From Desulforhopalus sp. IMCC35007 (GTDB lineage Bacteria > Desulfobacterota > Desulfobulbia > Desulfobulbales > Desulfocapsaceae), in contig NZ_SWCN01000009.1 of NCBI RefSeq assembly GCF_005116575.1, positions 124,001-188,000 of the forward strand: DNA of 64,000 bases, given 5' to 3'. Every line of letters starts with the position of its first letter. Position 1 is the first letter of the stretch. The position numbers and the translations under genes are program-made. The notes under the pieces are model-generated. The model did not search any database. It was not told the DNA's origin and saw only the letters and a program-made list of their open reading frames with translations. This document shows positions 1 through 8,560 of this stretch, piece by piece.

Positions 1-282
1 GTTAACCGGGACGGTTCGCCGGGTCATTGCTTTCACTTTCTCCTTGAATGACTTTATCTTTCCCTTTTTGATTTGCGTATAATTGGAGTGTATCACTACT
101 CCAAGAAACTTAACACCTTTCCAACTGTGGGTGATATGAGTCTTTTCACGGTTTACGGTGAGGAGCAAATCTTCTTCCAGATAACTGCTTGCTTTGGCAA
201 GTGCATTTGTTGCCGCGATCTTCGACTGACAGAGGATCAGAAGTCGAGTAGCCCGAGAGAACCTCCCCCTCAGGCTCTCACA

Positions 283-316
283 GAACCGGACGTGAACGTC
301 TCCGCTCATCCGGCTC
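283..316 (-). ncRNA. Group II intron domain V (inner intron)
   Basis: The minus strand reads GAGCCGGATG, an internal bulge, a GAGA-like tip, then CGTCCGGTTC, the 34-nt catalytic hairpin typical of bacterial group II introns. It is followed by TGTGAGAGCC and a domain VI-like stem with a candidate branch-point A just before the 3' end at 243. Confidence 0.9.
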
Positions 317-1735
317 CTATCGTCCAGCCATTGCGTATAATAATCTCCAATGAGCAAACAAGTACGGCTGTTTTCTCGCAATGCGGTCCAGCCAGTGTGT
401 TGCTCGTCGTCGGTGATTCCGTAAACGCTTGTATTTTCTTGTCGCCCACATTACAAGGCGACGATCGAGACATCTTAGGGTCGGGTAGAGAGCTGATTTG
501 TAATAGCGACCGTAATAGTTGATCCACCCTCGTATGGTCGAATTGAACATATAGGCCAGATCTTCTAAGTCTTTATCACTACGTAACGACCAGTTCCAGT
601 CACGCGATTTCTGCCGGATGGCTTTTGCTGCTTTATTGCTGATTGCTGGTGTGAAGTTGATAAAATGTTTACCCCATCTGTTCTTCGAACGACGTGCACG
701 AAAAGTATACCCCAGAAAATCGAAACTCACCTGCGGATACTCACCTTGCCGATCATCATCTTTGCAGTAGACGATCTTCGTCTTCTCAGGATGAAGCTCC
801 AACCCCACCTCTTTCATACGAGCTTCAAGATCACTCTTCAATCGCTCAGCTTGAGCCAAAGTTGTACAATGACATACTGCATCGTCGGCATATCTTTCAA
901 ATGGTACATCAGAATATTCCCGAGATAACCATTTGTCGAATGCATAGTGCAGGAAAAGGTTCGCAAGCAGAGGACTAACCACGCCACCCTGTGGGGTGCC
1001 TTTCTCTGGAAATACCAATGTCTCATCCAACATTTTCACAGGAGCCTTGAGCCACCGTTTGACATACAAGAGAATCCACATCTCTTTTGTATGTGCTCTT
1101 ACAGCCTTCATCATCAACTCATGATTAATATTGTCGAAAAATCTTTTGATATCAAGATCCAGAACCCAGTCCCTTTTCCAACAGCATTTCCGCGCTCTTC
1201 CCACTGCATCAAGTGCCGATTTTCCAGGGCGGTAGCCGTAGGAACACGGAAGGAAATGTTGTTCCAATTCCGGCTCCAGGCTTTGTTTAACCACCATCTG
1301 AGCAATTCGATCAGCTACAGTAGGAATTCCCAATGGCCTCATCCGCCCATCTCCTTTAGGTATCTCTACCCTCATGACTGGTGGCGGAAAGTAACTGCCT
1401 GATGACAAACGATTCCAGAGTTTATACAGATTATTAGTTAAATCCGAATCAAACAACTCTATCGTCTGGCCATCAACTCCGGCAGCACCTTTGTTGGCCT
1501 TGACCCGTTTATATGCCTCCCAAACCTGCAGTTTGGAAATACTAAACGGCTTTGCCTGTTTCAATCCAATCCTCCCGTTTCCGGTTGTTTTCTCTAATCC
1601 AAGCTGGACAATGCTTCCCCTTCGCTCCAGTTCCATTACAGAACCTTCATCACTACTACGGGTCGCTCCGCCCCTGTGCTCTGCATCGGTACTCTCACAC
1701 TTATGGGGCTTCCACTTGTGTTTCTCCCTTAACAT
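317..1735 (-). CDS. ltrA: Group II intron reverse transcriptase/maturase (inner intron, intact)
   Basis: A 472-residue intron-encoded protein. RT motifs run in order: VEIPKGDGRMRPLGIPT (RT1), CSYGYRPGKSALDA (RT2), LDLDIKRFFDNINH (RT3), GTPQGGVVSPLLANL (RT4) and FERYADDAV (RT5, catalytic aspartates). The maturase/X region follows (RGWINYYGRY) with a basic C-terminus. No HNH endonuclease domain is seen. Such proteins bind their own intron RNA, help it splice and reverse-transcribe it after insertion into DNA. The stop codon at 317-319 abuts domain V at 316. The start may be the first codon at 1735 or a later Met such as MELERR about 33 residues in. Nothing suggests inactivation. Confidence 0.93.
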   Translation of the reverse strand: MLREKHKWKPHKCESTDAEHRGGATRSSDEGSVMELERRGSIVQLGLEKTTGNGRIGLKQAKPFSISKLQVWEAYKRVKANKGAAGVDGQTIELFDSDLTNNLYKLWNRLSSGSYFPPPVMRVEIPKGDGRMRPLGIPTVADRIAQMVVKQSLEPELEQHFLPCSYGYRPGKSALDAVGRARKCCWKRDWVLDLDIKRFFDNINHELMMKAVRAHTKEMWILLYVKRWLKAPVKMLDETLVFPEKGTPQGGVVSPLLANLFLHYAFDKWLSREYSDVPFERYADDAVCHCTTLAQAERLKSDLEARMKEVGLELHPEKTKIVYCKDDDRQGEYPQVSFDFLGYTFRARRSKNRWGKHFINFTPAISNKAAKAIRQKSRDWNWSLRSDKDLEDLAYMFNSTIRGWINYYGRYYKSALYPTLRCLDRRLVMWATRKYKRLRNHRRRATHWLDRIARKQPYLFAHWRLLYAMAGR

Positions 1736-3535
1736 CAGAGCGACAGGTTCCCACGTTCCGCATAAAAGCCTGTATCACGTTCACGCCATCTTCATGCCGG
1801 AGGCCAGCTGGCCAGTAAACAGGTTGCCGCCAGACTTATCCCAAGATAACGACTACCCCTTGGTTTTGACACTCGTCCCTACGCTTTCGACACTTCAGCA
1901 ACGGTTCATTTGCATTCGTCTCCGTGATACCTATCTGACAAGATCAAGCCCTGCCTTTTCCGTAACGCTCACCACCCCGGCTCTTTACCGACGCAGCTTA
2001 CGGTGATTTGAAGCCTCCACCTGTATGGCGGCTCCGAGGGGCCGACCCTCATCTTTTATGCAGCATAGCTGCACGGGGTGTGAAACACCCGTGCGTGCCT
2101 TCGTGGCACACTATCATCCGCATAGCGGACTATTCGGTGCCCGCGCCCTTTCATAAATTGATCGAAAGAGTCAAGATAAACGTTGGCAATCAGAGGACTA
2201 ATAACGCCTCCTTGTGGACTACCTATCTTGCTGGCCTGCCATTCATCCCCTACCATAACTCCGCTTTTCAAAAACTTCTCCAGTAAATCCAGAATACTCC
2301 CATCTTTTACCCGCTTGCTAAAGGAGGCGATAATTAAACCATGATCCAAAGTATCAAAACATTTGGACAGATCCATATTAACAAACCATTTTCGCTGGTA
2401 CTCACGGATAAACATTGTCGCTTTCGTTATCGCATGGTGACAACTGCGACCAGGACGATAACCATAGCTTGACGGATGAAACTCTGGATCAAATATAGGC
2501 TGGAGAATATCTAGCAGAGATTGCTGAACTACACGGTCACGGACTGCAGGAATGCCAAGCAACCTTACTCCTCCTCACGCTTTGGGTATTTCAACCCGAC
2601 GCACCGGCTGAGGCTGGTAACTCTTCTCCTGTAATTCCGTCAAAATTTGGTCTATGTTGCTGGTTAGCGATTCAGCAAAGTCTTTAATGCTCTGACCGTC
2701 TATGCCGCCAGCTCCATTTGAAGATTTTACCTTTGAGAATGCTTTGACAAGATTACTCCTGTTTAACATCCTGCTATACAGACTGTACCAGACTTTGACC
2801 ATTCTCTTGTCCTGCGTTTTCTTCTGCCTGCTTTGCATACAATCATTGGGTCTTCACAGCAGTCCTGCTGCCTTCTAGCCATAAGGCAATGTACAGTGGG
2901 TGCTCTTGCTACTCCAGTGGACAGCCAGAATCAGCAGTGTTCCTGTCACGGTGTACCGCCGATAACGCGCCTCGCCCCGTCGGGCAACTTATGTCCAGAC
3001 TGTATGTGTTGCCAAGTTTCTAAAAACCTTCAAATAAACTTCATCCCTTCGCAACCGACACGGCTTTGGGCACATATCAGCTCCAGACGAACAGGCCGTC
3101 CAGTCATCCCGGTTTTACCCTCCACACTGTTACCAGCTTTCACAGGCCGGGACTTCAACACTACTACGGAATCATCTGCCACCTCACATCGCTTCGGTCG
3201 GCCTTGAGCTACCTCTTGAACCTCCCTATCCCAGCTACTACATTGACTTACAGGAACAATGCAAGGCTTCCCCGGTTAAGGCGAACTCCCTGTGGGCAAT
3301 CGCATCCTCAAACACATTACGGGACTGATCAGGTATCGGGCTTCGTGCTATTTTGGACACTTACCCTCCCGCAACGCCGAATCAGGTTTGCTTACGCTAT
3401 GTACTGCTCACTTCCTATCGCTTCCTTCAAACCTCGCCGTTACCAGCAACGCCCTTGCGATTCGGATTGTCTTCCCCCTGATCGGGGTGACGCCAGCTTC
3501 ACGCTGGTTGGGGTTGCCCGCCATGCCGGGCAAAC

Positions 3536-3570
3536 AAAAAAAGCCAGCTTTGCATTTGCAAAACTGGCTC
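3536..3570 (-). terminator. Intrinsic terminator of the fab-rpiB operon
   Basis: On the minus strand AGCCAGTTTTGC pairs with GCAAAGCTGGCT around an AAAT loop (12 bp with one G-T pair) and is followed by seven T. It lies about 26 nt past the rpiB stop codon. The group II intron begins at the next base, as expected for terminator-targeting introns. Confidence 0.9.
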
Positions 3571-3595
3571 TCAATAAGAAGACCTAAACTTTGTA

Positions 3596-4024
3596 TTATT
3601 TACTAAACTTTTCAATTCTTGTAGTGTGTCTGCCACCAGCAAAGTCAGTCTTCAACCAGATCCGAACCATATTTAGAGCTGTCTCTTCAGAGAGTACCCG
3701 TGCGCCAAGACAAAGAACATTGGCGTTATTGTGTTCGCGACTCAAGGCTGCAGTGTTTTCGTCAAAACAGTTGGCTGCCCTTATCTCATAATGGCGGTTC
3801 GCGGCAATAGACATACCTATCCCTGTTCCACAAATAAGTATACCATATTTTGCCGTGCCACTAACGATTTCCTGAACCACCTTTTCTGCATAGTCGGGGT
3901 AATCGACGGAATCATTGGAGTGACAACCTACATCGCTTACAGTATGACCATTTTCCGTCAACCAATGTATTATCTTTGTTTTTAGTTCATAGCCACCGTG
4001 GTCGGCTCCGACTGCAATAATCAC
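3596..4024 (-). CDS. rpiB: Ribose-5-phosphate isomerase B
   Basis: A 142-residue protein of the RpiB/LacAB sugar isomerase family, which interconverts ribose-5-phosphate and ribulose-5-phosphate in the non-oxidative pentose phosphate pathway. It shows the N-terminal GADHGG motif, the active-site cysteine in ICGTGIGMS (about residue 66) and the SREHNNANVLCLG substrate-binding region, and is full length for the family. The start is GTG at 4024 with AAGGAG upstream. It is the last gene of the minus-strand run that begins with yceD, with 132 bp to fabF. That gap has no clear terminator, so co-transcription with fabF is likely. Confidence 0.95.
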   Translation of the reverse strand: MIIAVGADHGGYELKTKIIHWLTENGHTVSDVGCHSNDSVDYPDYAEKVVQEIVSGTAKYGILICGTGIGMSIAANRHYEIRAANCFDENTAALSREHNNANVLCLGARVLSEETALNMVRIWLKTDFAGGRHTTRIEKFSK

Positions 4025-4156
4025 AAGATTCTCCTTTTGTCCTTACTCCAAAATGCCCCGTATACAGTTTAGTACATTTGCAAGCCCCTGATCCTTCGAG
4101 TGAGGTACCTACAATAATTGAGGATGTACACCTGCCTTTTATGAAATAAGATTATA

Positions 4157-5392
4157 TCAAACCTTCTTCATGGCTATAACTGCATTGGTACCACCAAAAC
4201 CAAAAGAGTTACTAATGGCTACATTAATATCCATGTTCCGTGCTTGATTGGGTACGTAATCAAGATCACATTCAGGACTTGGCTGCTTATGATTGATTGT
4301 CGGTGGTGCAATATTCTCACTTACACTAAGAGCAGTAAAAACAGCCTCTATACCACCGGCCGCCCCAAGCATATGACCGGTCATGGACTTGGTTGAGCTG
4401 ACGGCAAGTTTTTTGGCATGTGAACCAAATACGGTTTTAAGGCCGAGCGTCTCACATTTATCATTTAATGGAGTGGACGTCCCGTGGGCATTGACATAAT
4501 TGACATCTTCAGGGGAGAGTTTGCCATCTTTCAAGGCCATTCTCATAGCCCTCACACCACCAGCACCATCTTCTGGAGGAGCTGCTATATGATATGCATC
4601 ACTGCTTAATCCATAGCCACATACTTCTGCGTATATCTTTGCCCCGCGAGCCTTGGCATGTTCGTATTCTTCGAGAATAAGCATACCTGAGCCTTCGGAC
4701 ATAACAAAACCATCCCTGTCCATGTCAAATGGCCGTGAAGCTTCTTTGGGATTATCATTTCTGGTAGAAAGTGCTTTCATCGCCGAAAAGCCTGCGACCC
4801 CTAAACCGCAAATAACAGCCTCAGTTCCTCCGCTTACAACCATATCACACATACCATACTTGATGTGTCTATAACCTTCTCCTACGGCATGGGTACCTGC
4901 AGCACATGCGGTGGTCAAGCACAGATTGGGCCCGGTGCTGTTAATTTCCATGGAAATGTGCCCGGAAGGCATATTGGGAATAACCATCGGAATAAAAAAA
5001 GGGGTGACACGTTTAGGCCCACGCTCCATTGAAACCTGATGATACTTTTCGATGGTAGGTAGTCCTCCCATCCCGCATCCGGTGATAACTCCCACACGTT
5101 CCCTGTTGGCTTCAGTAACAACGTAACCACTGTCCTGCATCGCCATTCGAGCGGCGGCAAGAGCGTACTGAACAAACAGGTCAAGATGTTTTGCGACCTT
5201 TGCCTCAAAAAAATCTTCAGGCTGAAAATCTTTAACTTCGGCAGCAATTTTCACTGCATAATCACTAGTATCGAAGCGCGTAATGAAATCAACACCACTC
5301 ACCCCTGCACAGATATTTTTCCAGCTTTTATCAACACCTGTACCCAGCGGTGTAACTAAACCGACACCCGTAACTACAACCCTTCGCGTCAC
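4157..5392 (-). CDS. fabF: Beta-ketoacyl-ACP synthase II
   Basis: A 411-residue condensing enzyme that elongates acyl-ACP with malonyl-ACP in type II fatty-acid synthesis. The Cys-His-His triad is visible: Cys163 in TTACAAGTHA, His303 in NAHGTSTPLND and His340 in TKSMTGHMLGAAGG. Length and motifs match FabF rather than FabB. The start is GTG at 5392 with AAGGAG upstream. It follows acpP, as in most bacteria, and belongs to the long fab operon. Shifting of the FabF/FabB balance by temperature is known in other species, but nothing here speaks to that. Confidence 0.96.
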   Translation of the reverse strand: MTRRVVVTGVGLVTPLGTGVDKSWKNICAGVSGVDFITRFDTSDYAVKIAAEVKDFQPEDFFEAKVAKHLDLFVQYALAAARMAMQDSGYVVTEANRERVGVITGCGMGGLPTIEKYHQVSMERGPKRVTPFFIPMVIPNMPSGHISMEINSTGPNLCLTTACAAGTHAVGEGYRHIKYGMCDMVVSGGTEAVICGLGVAGFSAMKALSTRNDNPKEASRPFDMDRDGFVMSEGSGMLILEEYEHAKARGAKIYAEVCGYGLSSDAYHIAAPPEDGAGGVRAMRMALKDGKLSPEDVNYVNAHGTSTPLNDKCETLGLKTVFGSHAKKLAVSSTKSMTGHMLGAAGGIEAVFTALSVSENIAPPTINHKQPSPECDLDYVPNQARNMDINVAISNSFGFGGTNAVIAMKKV

Positions 5393-5469
5393 AATGAAAC
5401 TCCTTCTCTTTTATTGCCACACTTTAAACGTGGGAAAATAAAAATTGCTGCCTTCTGACCTGAAAAAAC

Positions 5470-5700
5470 TTACTTCTGCTTCGTCACATAATCGATTGCG
5501 TCCTGAACTGTGGTGATACCCTCAGCGTCTTCATCAGGAATTTCGATATCAAAACCTTCTTCCATGGCCATAATCAGTTCGACGAGATCGAGTGAATCTG
5601 CACCGAGATCATCAACAAAAGATGCCTTTGGTACAACCTTATCTTTTTCTACACTGAGCTGCTCAACGATGATATCGATCATTTCTTGTTCTATAGACAT
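5470..5700 (-). CDS. acpP: Acyl carrier protein
   Basis: A 76-residue acidic carrier that holds growing acyl chains on a 4'-phosphopantetheine arm. The attachment serine is in [12 protein letters not shown], the standard DSL motif. The start was set at MSIEQEM (5700), preceded by GTAAGGGAGAAC; an upstream in-frame extension lacks family resemblance. It lies between fabG (91 bp) and fabF (77 bp), the classic fabG-acpP-fabF order. Confidence 0.97.
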   Translation of the reverse strand: MSIEQEMIDIIVEQLSVEKDKVVPKASFVDDLGADSLDLVELIMAMEEGFDIEIPDEDAEGITTVQDAIDYVTKQK

Positions 5701-5791
5701 TATGTTCTCCCTTACTTGGATTTGCCCTGGTTCATTTATCATTCCATGGCATGTTTTTAGTTGTTTCAAAAAAAATAACCCTCAAAGAAGG

Positions 5792-6535
5792 TTACATATA
5801 CATACCGCCATTAACATGTAAAGTCTGACCTGTAACATAGGCTCCATCTTCAGAGACTAGGTATGCCACAGCGCCTGCAATATCTTCACATCTACCAAAA
5901 ACAGCAAGTGGAATTTCACTTTTTATCTGGTCCTGGGTTTCGCTACCGAGCAGTTCAGTCATCTCCGTTTCAATATATCCTGGTGCAACACTATTGACGG
6001 TTATGTTTCTGGAAGCATACTCACGTGCCATTGATTTCGTTAGCCCGATAAGCCCTGCCTTGGCTGCTGCGTAATTCACCTGCCCGGCGTTGCCTGCAAA
6101 GCCTGAGACAGATGAAATGTTTATTATACGTCCGGATTTATTCTTCATCATGGAGCGAGACGCCGCTTTGGCACAGAGAAACGCCCCTTTTAAATTGGTA
6201 TCAAGCACATCATCCCAATCCGATTCTTTCATCCTGGCCATGAGGCCATCACGCGTAATTCCTGCATTGTTAACAAGTATATCAACTGATCCGGCTTCAT
6301 CTACAATAGTTTTGAATGCCTGTTGAACAGCTGTACTGTCGGCAACATCAAAACCCACAATTTTTGCTGTGCCACCGGCAGCTTCAATTATTTTCACTGT
6401 CTCTTCTGCGGCTGTAGACCTTGAGACGTAATTGACATATACAAGAGCACCCATAGCCGCCAGTCTGAGACATACAGCCCTACCGATACCACGACTACCA
6501 CCGGTGACAACGGCTATCTTACCTTCTAAACTCAT
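5792..6535 (-). CDS. fabG: 3-oxoacyl-ACP reductase
   Basis: A 247-residue short-chain dehydrogenase that reduces 3-ketoacyl-ACP with NADPH. The Rossmann glycine motif TGGSRGIG is at residues 11-18, NNAG at about 89-92, and the catalytic Ser142, Tyr155 and Lys159 fall in INISSVSG and NYAAAK. The C-terminus (VTGQTLHVNGGMYM) is typical of FabG. The start codon overlaps the end of the upstream etfA by four bases, so the Etf genes and fabG are translationally coupled in one operon. Confidence 0.95.
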   Translation of the reverse strand: MSLEGKIAVVTGGSRGIGRAVCLRLAAMGALVYVNYVSRSTAAEETVKIIEAAGGTAKIVGFDVADSTAVQQAFKTIVDEAGSVDILVNNAGITRDGLMARMKESDWDDVLDTNLKGAFLCAKAASRSMMKNKSGRIINISSVSGFAGNAGQVNYAAAKAGLIGLTKSMAREYASRNITVNSVAPGYIETEMTELLGSETQDQIKSEIPLAVFGRCEDIAGAVAYLVSEDGAYVTGQTLHVNGGMYM

Positions 6536-7725
6536 TGCTTTCGACGCTCCTCAATCTTGCTTATCAATTTAGGTACAATCTCAAAAATATCTCCGACGAT
6601 ACCATAATCAGCCACATTAAAGATCGAGGCATTTTTATCCCGGTTTATGGCGACGATAGTTTCAGCAGATTGCATACCTGCTACATGCTGAATGGCTCCT
6701 GATATCCCGCAAGCTATATACAGTTTTGGTGCGACAGTCTTGCCGGTCTGACCGACCTGATGAGGATAAGGAATCCAGCCCGCATCAACAACGGCTCTGG
6801 ATGCAGAAACGTTGGCACCCATGACATCAGCAAGCTGATGCATTAGCTCAAAGCCCTTAGGACTCTCAAGGCCTCTTCCTCCAGAAATCAGAATATCTGC
6901 TTCCTGGATATTCACATTGGAGGCCTCAGCGACGACACTTTCAACAACACGAATACGGCTTTGTTTTTGACCTTCCTTCAAGGCCACCTCGATTACATTA
7001 CCTTTCCGGGCCGAATCAAACTCAAGACCTTTCATGACCTTCGGACGTACGGTCGCCATCTGGGGTCTGGAATTCTCACAGACAATGGTTGCCATGATGT
7101 TGCCACCAAAAGCTGGTCGCGTCTGCAACAGCGCCCCATCACTTTCTCTAATCTCGAGTTGGGTACAATCGGCTGTAAGTCCGGCATTCAAATCGGTTGC
7201 AACGCCAGGAACAAAAGATCGCCCGATTGCAGTAGCTCCCGCAAGGACAATTTCTGGCTTGTGTTCTCTGATCAAAGAGGTCGTTACAGAGCTGAAGACA
7301 TCCTCTTTGAAATCCACAAAAACTTCGTTATCACAAACGTAGACATTGTCTGCGCCGTGTCCAATCAATCGCTGTGCAGTTTCACCCACATTGTAACCGA
7401 GAAGTACAGCGCTGAGTTCTACTCCTCTTTTATCCGCGAGTCGTCTTCCGATGCCTAATAATTCAAGTGAAACAGATGCAAGTTCACCACCTCTGAACTC
7501 ACAAAAAACCCAGACGCCTTTCCACTCTGAGAAATCACTCTGGACTTTTGCTTGTTGAATTTCAAGGGTAATTGCCCCGACTTCACAACTTTCGACACAG
7601 GCTCCACAGAGTGTACAACTATCCCCTGCAACCGCGAGACCGGCAACGACTTCAATTGCACCAAAGGGGCAACTGTCCTCACAGATACCGCAACCAATGC
7701 ATAATTCTTGGCTAATTTTTAACAT
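6532..7725 (-). CDS. etfA: Electron-transfer flavoprotein alpha subunit with N-terminal ferredoxin domain
   Basis: A 397-residue protein. Residues 1-60 hold two [4Fe-4S] motifs (CIGCGICEDSCPF and CTLCGACVESCEV). The rest is a normal EtfA: an N-terminal flavin-fold domain and the C-terminal FAD-binding part (GGRGLESPKGFEL, GQTGKTVAPKLYI, GISGAIQH, AINRDKNASIFNVADYG). EtfA and EtfB together carry electrons to or from acyl-CoA dehydrogenases. The added iron-sulphur domain occurs in Etfs of anaerobes and suggests exchange with ferredoxin or a membrane Fe-S protein. The gene lies between etfB and fabG and overlaps fabG, tying it to the fatty-acid operon. Confidence 0.93.
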   Translation of the reverse strand: MLKISQELCIGCGICEDSCPFGAIEVVAGLAVAGDSCTLCGACVESCEVGAITLEIQQAKVQSDFSEWKGVWVFCEFRGGELASVSLELLGIGRRLADKRGVELSAVLLGYNVGETAQRLIGHGADNVYVCDNEVFVDFKEDVFSSVTTSLIREHKPEIVLAGATAIGRSFVPGVATDLNAGLTADCTQLEIRESDGALLQTRPAFGGNIMATIVCENSRPQMATVRPKVMKGLEFDSARKGNVIEVALKEGQKQSRIRVVESVVAEASNVNIQEADILISGGRGLESPKGFELMHQLADVMGANVSASRAVVDAGWIPYPHQVGQTGKTVAPKLYIACGISGAIQHVAGMQSAETIVAINRDKNASIFNVADYGIVGDIFEIVPKLISKIEERRKQ

Positions 7726-7745
7726 ATCAGGATCGTCCGGTAGTC

Positions 7746-8525
7746 TTATAGATATGGAACAAGCTTGTCAACGAGTTGTTCAATCTGTTCATCAATAGAG
7801 CCCTCAAGTACCGCCCTTTCTCCTCTTGCTGGAGGCGGAAACACGTCAACGACCTTGGTTGGAGAGCCTGGCAGACCAATACAGGTAGTATCAGCGCCAA
7901 TATCTGCTGCGGAAAGTGTAATGATCTCCGCTTTTTTTGCCTTCATTTTACCTTTAAGTGAGGGAACCCGGGGCTCATTTATATCTTTGACAACTGTTGC
8001 GAGAAGAGGAAAATCGGCAGCAACTACATCATAGCCGTCATCCATCATCCTTTCCATGACAAGTCCCGTTGCAGTTGCTTCCCGAACCTTTTGAACACAG
8101 GTGACAAAGGGAATACCAAGTCTTGTGGCCAGCCCTGGTCCAACCTGTGCGGTATCGCCGTCGATGGCCTGCTTCCCGCAAAGAATAAGATCATAGTCGC
8201 CTATCTTTTTCAATGCCTTTTCAAGGGTATAGGAAGTAGCCCAGGTATCGGCACCAGCAAAAGCACGATCTGACACCAGAACCACCGTATCTGCACCGCA
8301 GCTGATTGCAAGACGAAGCATTTCCTCAGCCTGGGGTGGTCCCATCGTCACGGCGACAACCTCTCCACCATGAACTTCTTTCAGACGCACAGCCTCTTCA
8401 AGTGCATGCTGATCGTAAGGGTTCATAATGGATTGAACCCCTTCTCTTGCAAGGGTATTTGTGACAGGATCCAGTCGTACATCCTTGGCATCTGGAACCT
8501 GTTTTATACATACAATAATCTTCAT
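7746..8525 (-). CDS. etfB: Electron-transfer flavoprotein beta subunit
   Basis: A 259-residue EtfB. It begins with MKIIVCIKQVPD, followed by NPYDQHALEEAVRLKE and the nucleotide-binding stretch DRAFAGADTWATSY. It also has GKQAIDGDTAQVGPGLA and a C-terminal GLPGSPTKVV. The last motif and the DRAFAGADT segment resemble Etfs of anaerobes that bind a second FAD and can bifurcate electrons; that likeness is from memory and needs an alignment. It is separated from etfA by 20 bp and from acd by 35 bp, so the three are co-expressed. Confidence 0.93.
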   Translation of the reverse strand: MKIIVCIKQVPDAKDVRLDPVTNTLAREGVQSIMNPYDQHALEEAVRLKEVHGGEVVAVTMGPPQAEEMLRLAISCGADTVVLVSDRAFAGADTWATSYTLEKALKKIGDYDLILCGKQAIDGDTAQVGPGLATRLGIPFVTCVQKVREATATGLVMERMMDDGYDVVAADFPLLATVVKDINEPRVPSLKGKMKAKKAEIITLSAADIGADTTCIGLPGSPTKVVDVFPPPARGERAVLEGSIDEQIEQLVDKLVPYL

Positions 8526-8560
8526 TAAAATCTCGTCATTGGGATGTGGTGCAGAAACAT

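Larger units (their letters stand above)
243..2111 (-). mobile_element. Inner group II intron, apparently complete, inserted at the YADD codon
   Basis: The element is 1,869 nt long. Its 5' end reads GTGTGCCACG (2111 downward), a GTGYG start. Its 3' end reads CTACTCGAC at 251-243, after a domain V hairpin at 316-283 and a domain VI-like stem. The flanking exons join without loss of a base to restore the RT reading frame of the host intron, which fixes both boundaries. An uninterrupted reverse transcriptase (317-1735) lies in domain IV. A possible EBS1 is the complement of TGATA at 1925-1929, which would pair five bases with the last five exon bases; this pairing is only a suggestion. Confidence 0.92.
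1..2838 (-). pseudogene. ltrA: Host intron reverse transcriptase/maturase, split and with an in-frame stop
   Basis: The frame starts at 2838 and reads through RT motifs (VEIPKA, then GVRLLGIPAV, SSYGYRPGRS, GSPQGGVISPL, RYADD). Two lesions break it. A TGA at 2575-2577 falls between VEIPKA and GGVRLLGIP in an otherwise continuous frame. At 2111/2112 the coding sequence stops after GCG GAT GAT A. Removing 243-2111 restores ATT CTG ATC CTC TGT, giving YADDILILC and continuing with the RT thumb region to the window edge. The gene is therefore a host RT interrupted by an intron exactly after its catalytic aspartates. Without suppression of the TGA, no full-length protein is made even after splicing. 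Confidence 0.85.
1..3535 (-). mobile_element. Host (outer) group II intron, truncated by window start
   Basis: On the minus strand an intron-like element starts with GTTTGCCCGG at 3535, directly after the T-tract of the rpiB terminator. It is followed by stem-rich sequence of the domain I kind and then by a reverse-transcriptase reading frame from 2838 that runs off the window start. Insertion just after an intrinsic terminator is the known habit of group IIC introns, and the reverse-transcriptase sequence fits that class. GTTTG departs from the usual GTGYG 5' end, so the exact boundary is tentative. The 3' end (domains V and VI) lies outside the window. The element is interrupted by a second group II intron at 243-2111 and its ORF has a nonsense codon, so it is probably no longer mobile by itself. 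Confidence 0.7.

Noticed and set aside
1491-2006. Plus-strand open frames over the intron RT genes (also at 73-522, 947-1402, 2833-3587)
   Set aside because: They run opposite to well-defined RT genes or through intron RNA domains and have no family resemblance.
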